A stretch of 35,055 nt of DNA from Gammaproteobacteria bacterium (GTDB taxonomy: Bacteria > Pseudomonadota > Gammaproteobacteria > Chromatiales > Chromatiaceae), in assembly GCA_015490795.1 (NCBI GenBank), contig WFXD01000013.1, positions 1 to 35,055 of the forward strand. Direction: 5' to 3'. The first letter of the stretch is position 1. Every line of letters begins with the position of its first letter. The translations under genes and the position numbers were made by a program. The notes under the pieces were generated by a model that did not search any database, was not told where the DNA came from, and saw only the letters and a list, made by a program, of their open reading frames with translations. Below are positions 32,801 through 35,055 of the stretch, in pieces.

Positions 32801-34778
32801 CACCTACAGCAGCAGCTCCATCTACACCCTGAGCAGTGCAAATGAGACAAAGAGCGTGTTTGCCAAGGTGAAAAACAGCGCAGGAGAGACAGCGGCCCTG
32901 AGCGACACCATCACGCTTGACACAAACAGCCCGGCCATGCTCACAACCACCTTGTCGGCACCAAATGGTGGAGAGTCCTGGCTATCAGGCAGCTTGCAGG
33001 GGATTACCTGGAACAGTGCCGAGATTACCGATGCCAACCTGAGGCTGAACCCAATTGAGCTGAACTACTCTGCCGATGGCGGCAGCTCCTACGAGCTGGT
33101 ATCGGGCACTGAGGCAAATGATGGCGCCTACAGCTGGACAGTGCCAAATACCATAAGCTCCCAGGGCATGATAAAGATGGTGGCCTATGACCGGGCAGGC
33201 AACACCTCGCTGGACCTGTCTGACAGCACCTTCTCTATCAGCTCATCCTATATCGTAACCAACACCAATGACTCCGGGGCAGGCAGTCTGCGCCAGGTGC
33301 TGACCGACCTGATTGCCACAGGCGGAAACGGCACCCTTGTTTTCGATATCCCGACAGGCCTGCTGACAAATGGCGTGGCCGTTATCAATATTGCCACCGC
33401 CCTGCCGGCCATTACAGCCCCTGGTATCACGGTAGATGGTACATCACAGACATCCACCGCAGGCAACACCAACAGCAATGGCCCGGAGATTCGCCTGAAT
33501 GGCCCCTGCACAGGCACATCCTGTCTGTTTGGTGGAGGGTTCAACGGATTAGACATTACCAGCACCGGGACAGACACCCTTATCAAGGGCATGCAGTTTA
33601 CGCAATTTTTAACAGGCATCAACGTTGCCGGGGCGCGCACGGTCTTACAGGGCAACCATATTGGTTTCTCATCTGACAGCACAGGATATGCCATAGCAAG
33701 GAACAACTACAACATTCAAATCACCAGTGCAGACGTCACCGTTGGTGGCGCGCTCCCTGCCGATGGAAACCATGACGGTTGTGCCTGGTATGCCGGAATC
33801 ACCCTCTCAGGTTCAGGCGCACAAATTATCAACAATGCCACCGGACTCAGACCCGATGGCGTGGCATGCAGCAACAGCCATCTTAGTGTGGGGGCATCTA
33901 TCAGCCTCGCTACAGGCGCTAATAATGCACTCATTCAGGGTAATGTATTTGCCGGTGCAAGCATCGGCCTCGACATCTCTGGAACCATTGATGGCACATC
34001 GATCAAAGGCAACACCTTCGGTGTCTACTACGACAGTGGCCCAGGTGTTTGGGCTGCAGTCTCCGGCCCGGTTACCGGGATACGGCTCAATAGCGCCGGT
34101 GTAATAAACACCACCATTGGTGGCCCCAATATGGCATCCAGTGATGCCAGCCTGAAGGACAGTAATGTATTCAATACCAACACCTATGGCCTCAGACTTT
34201 ACGAAGCAACAGATTACACCACCAGGGTTTTTGGCAACTTTATCGGCACCAACCCTGAGCAGGATGAGCTGTTTGCTGGCAGCGTGGGCATCTATGTCGG
34301 TCGTATCCTGGGCGTAACCATTGGCGGTGGTGATGCAGGTGAGGCAGGCAATGTGATCACCAATATGTCTAACTATGGTGTGGAACTCTATATCGACAGC
34401 TACGATGGCAGCGAGTATGTAGAGATCAGCAGAAACTCTTTCTACAACAATGGCTCCAATTCTGGTGATGATGCCATCTTCCTGGCAGGTGGAAATAATG
34501 GCTATCTCCGCCCGACCATCAGTGCTGCCAGCGCCTCAACCGTTACAGTAAATGGTGTTGTGAGCGGTGATATTGTCGAAGTCTATATTGCGGAGTTCGG
34601 CGGCACGGAATACGGTGAAGGCAAAACCTTCATTGGCTCCGCAGTAGCCAGTGGCACCTCGGTAAATGTCCCGGTATCGGGCGTTAGCGCAGGGCAGTGG
34701 GTGACCGCCACCCGGACTAAAGATATTACAACAGCAAAAGAGACCTCAGCCTTTAGCTCAAATGTCCAGGTTCAATGA
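29814..34778 (+). CDS. Exported multihaem c-type cytochrome fused to Ig-like repeats and a beta-helix
   Basis: A 1654-residue exported protein. Residues 1-27 are a Sec-type leader (KRCALAIILLATALAAHG). Between 44 and 709 lie eleven CXXCH motifs (starting at 44, 78, 110, 256, 312, 374, 406, 450, 490, 554, 654) and two CX3CH motifs (290, 704), so up to 13 c-type haems. A haem-free beta-rich insert lies at about 125-250. Two tandem Ig-like units (about 729-940 and 942-1144) each carry an APNGGE[VS]W block and a STDGG or SADGG block. From about 1146 a NDSGAGSLRQ entry motif leads into Gly/Asn/Thr-rich repeats typical of right-handed beta-helices, ending near 1580 before a final beta domain. No anchor or sorting signal is seen at the C-terminus. 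It could carry electrons at or beyond the cell surface; partners and function are unknown. Start ATG 29814; ATG 29829 is an alternative. Confidence 0.88.
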   Translation: MAIKRMLFIKRCALAIILLATALAAHGLDYPHEPANPILPDISCLSCHDLHGSLGGLLKTSAPNPGMGGDNTEANNLCWSCHTGPALAPYRAPHSSDQISQQHGTWNMECKNCHNPHSQDQIQTYGSAAYLASGTLSAVTSGTPISTLTDADATWAIDEHAGRVVFPDVNARDRRGRPIGNLSYRVLSNTATTLTVDGAINTSYIAAGDTYAIIYGKAIRDKIKVPGTNTWKQVKFFRQTGSNSFADEDAVYDGVCQVCHTKTWHMRNDGSAADQTHENVGVGRAVGQNCTELCHLHTNGFGHYKGVTTDGCIECHGHEAGTLYDADMTPSYTAGTLASQGRGSIAPHSTHTESGTMSPAPAGDDDVRGPGLYCADCHNISNMAFFKTGTDQNGDGFFNLNETDVCDICHSPDGAYDGVDDPVIGAKNNWRTGGVYAADGTLKAGKEKWCVGCHDQGTAVINGRQAPDVGGNGTTYGFYVSGHGSKAQECQDCHDLTVNHNFDGQKTYRAALDNYQAGYRLKDVNGQPPMNIPLDEAPYDTRSCDFDENNYRLCLTCHAEQGPTTMGTAQNLFTNTDDGGQECETNYPGSNPYYVGPAGEMITGFRNESSAGFSFGSDVPANGHWDHLVDFSYLFGPLLWKSDDTGIPNSRMSCPACHNPHGAGYGVDTPTIRMTRKALEIKWGTDGNGDYGLLSNPTALSSTCAVSCHFSSDPGVYRYYRDHTSPQLTSIAVADSNNADPSPAEAGYTNGRTVTVTLNLGIGAAPTQMQCAEDVSFGVNPTGWVTYTGPTISYTLSDSDGSKAVFCQLRTAGGSSHIKSSSIILDRAAPTIAIDTLTAPNGGEVWLRGTTQNITWNAGAISDDNLKSGSIISLDYSTDGGTSFPNNIATNEADDGTYAWVTPAVDSSTARVRISAYDKAGNWGSDSSNADFTIMPIAPILSSISVVDNNSADPAAAEAGYTNNQSVAVTLTTSNLPNQMMLAEDAGFSVNSTGWITYSSSSIYTLSSANETKSVFAKVKNSAGETAALSDTITLDTNSPAMLTTTLSAPNGGESWLSGSLQGITWNSAEITDANLRLNPIELNYSADGGSSYELVSGTEANDGAYSWTVPNTISSQGMIKMVAYDRAGNTSLDLSDSTFSISSSYIVTNTNDSGAGSLRQVLTDLIATGGNGTLVFDIPTGLLTNGVAVINIATALPAITAPGITVDGTSQTSTAGNTNSNGPEIRLNGPCTGTSCLFGGGFNGLDITSTGTDTLIKGMQFTQFLTGINVAGARTVLQGNHIGFSSDSTGYAIARNNYNIQITSADVTVGGALPADGNHDGCAWYAGITLSGSGAQIINNATGLRPDGVACSNSHLSVGASISLATGANNALIQGNVFAGASIGLDISGTIDGTSIKGNTFGVYYDSGPGVWAAVSGPVTGIRLNSAGVINTTIGGPNMASSDASLKDSNVFNTNTYGLRLYEATDYTTRVFGNFIGTNPEQDELFAGSVGIYVGRILGVTIGGGDAGEAGNVITNMSNYGVELYIDSYDGSEYVEISRNSFYNNGSNSGDDAIFLAGGNNGYLRPTISAASASTVTVNGVVSGDIVEVYIAEFGGTEYGEGKTFIGSAVASGTSVNVPVSGVSAGQWVTATRTKDITTAKETSAFSSNVQVQ
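32001..33245 (+). repeat. Tandem coding repeat within the multihaem protein (period about 639 bp)
   Basis: Two adjacent units of about 213 codons encode similar Ig-like pairs. Matching starts are AGCATCGCGG at 32001 and AGCATCTCGG at 32640. Matching protein blocks are ADPSPAEAGYTN with ADPAAAEAGYTN, and APNGGEVW with APNGGESW. The DNA has diverged, so the duplication is not recent. Confidence 0.7.
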
Positions 34779-35055
34779 TTGCAGCTTCTGTTCACCCCTG
34801 AAACCTGTCTTCAGGAATGCAAAAGAACAGGCTTAAAAAGCATTGGAGGAGTCTGTTTGATTAGCATCATAATGACATGATGGGGGCGGGTTGCACTACT
34901 ACCGGGCTAGCCCATCTTTCGATTTCACAGATAAGAATGCCATAAAAAACATATAGTTACCCTGCATGCAGTGCTTCTTATGGCACTACATATTTGATTA
35001 TTTACACTATTACAAGATCAGGCGTATGTGTTTTGAACTGAGCCAGGCTGTGAAG
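34779..35055. other. Non-coding tail of the window
   Basis: No gene is seen in the last 277 bp. A weak hairpin CCTGAA/TTCAGG (34797-34815) after the multihaem stop lacks a T-run. An FNR-like site at 34857-34870 and the palindrome CATCAT/ATGATG (34865-34882) suggest regulatory DNA for a gene beyond the edge. Confidence 0.4.
34857..34870. promoter_or_regulatory. FNR/ANR-like box near the window end (weak)
   Basis: TTGAT-TAGC-ATCAT matches the FNR consensus TTGAT-N4-ATCAA at 9 of 10 positions. The gene it would control lies beyond the window. Confidence 0.3.

Noticed and set aside
1-35055. tRNA, rRNA, CRISPR arrays, prophage or complete IS transposase genes
   Set aside because: None seen on reading both strands; the repeats found are non-coding inverted-repeat elements.

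Overview
The window looks like chromosome from a gammaproteobacterium. The main reasons are a class I (enterobacterial-type) adenylate cyclase, RNase T, MlaA, LptM, and the block argH / algZ-algR / hemC-hemD-hemX-hemY, which has the same order and orientation as in Pseudomonas. The genus cannot be read from this sequence. A free-living or symbiotic Chromatiales/Thiotrichales-like bacterium would fit, but that is inference.

Layout. Bases 1-8050 hold an HD-GYP protein, an exported START-domain protein, an ABC-2 exporter pair, a tightly packed run msrA - msrB - MIP18-like gene - NnrS-like membrane protein, and, on the minus strand, an HDOD protein and a TudS/DUF523 protein downstream of argG. 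Bases 9275-11430 are unusual: a HerA-type ATPase gene sits between two structured inverted-repeat elements that share terminal sequences. Then come mlaA (minus, with a clear terminator), rnt and an orphan parA (plus). A third inverted-repeat element follows, and its end supplies the stop codon of hemY. Bases 14034-20573 are the minus-strand run algZ-algR-hemC-hemD-hemX-hemY, with argH divergent from algZ. Bases 22132-27268 are a GGDEF-like gene behind a strong sigma-28-type promoter, then cyaA, the 40-residue lipoprotein gene lptM, and lysA. After an unrecognised exported protein and a small XRE repressor comes an AT-rich intergenic region of about 750 bp. It contains a perfect CRP-type palindrome and a probable 32-residue ORF. 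It leads into a 1654-residue exported protein with 11 CXXCH and 2 CX3CH haem motifs, two tandem Ig-like units and a beta-helix region.

How it fits together. Several genes concern second messengers: HD-GYP and degenerate GGDEF (c-di-GMP), cyaA (cAMP) and AlgZ/AlgR. The hem genes make the tetrapyrrole precursor that the multihaem cytochrome would need. The CRP-type site upstream of the cytochrome suggests cAMP control, though this is untested. The most unusual items are the multihaem/beta-helix fusion, the HerA gene framed by inverted-repeat elements, and the sigma-28 promoter driving a catalytically degenerate GGDEF protein. No rRNA, tRNA, CRISPR array or complete transposase gene was seen.
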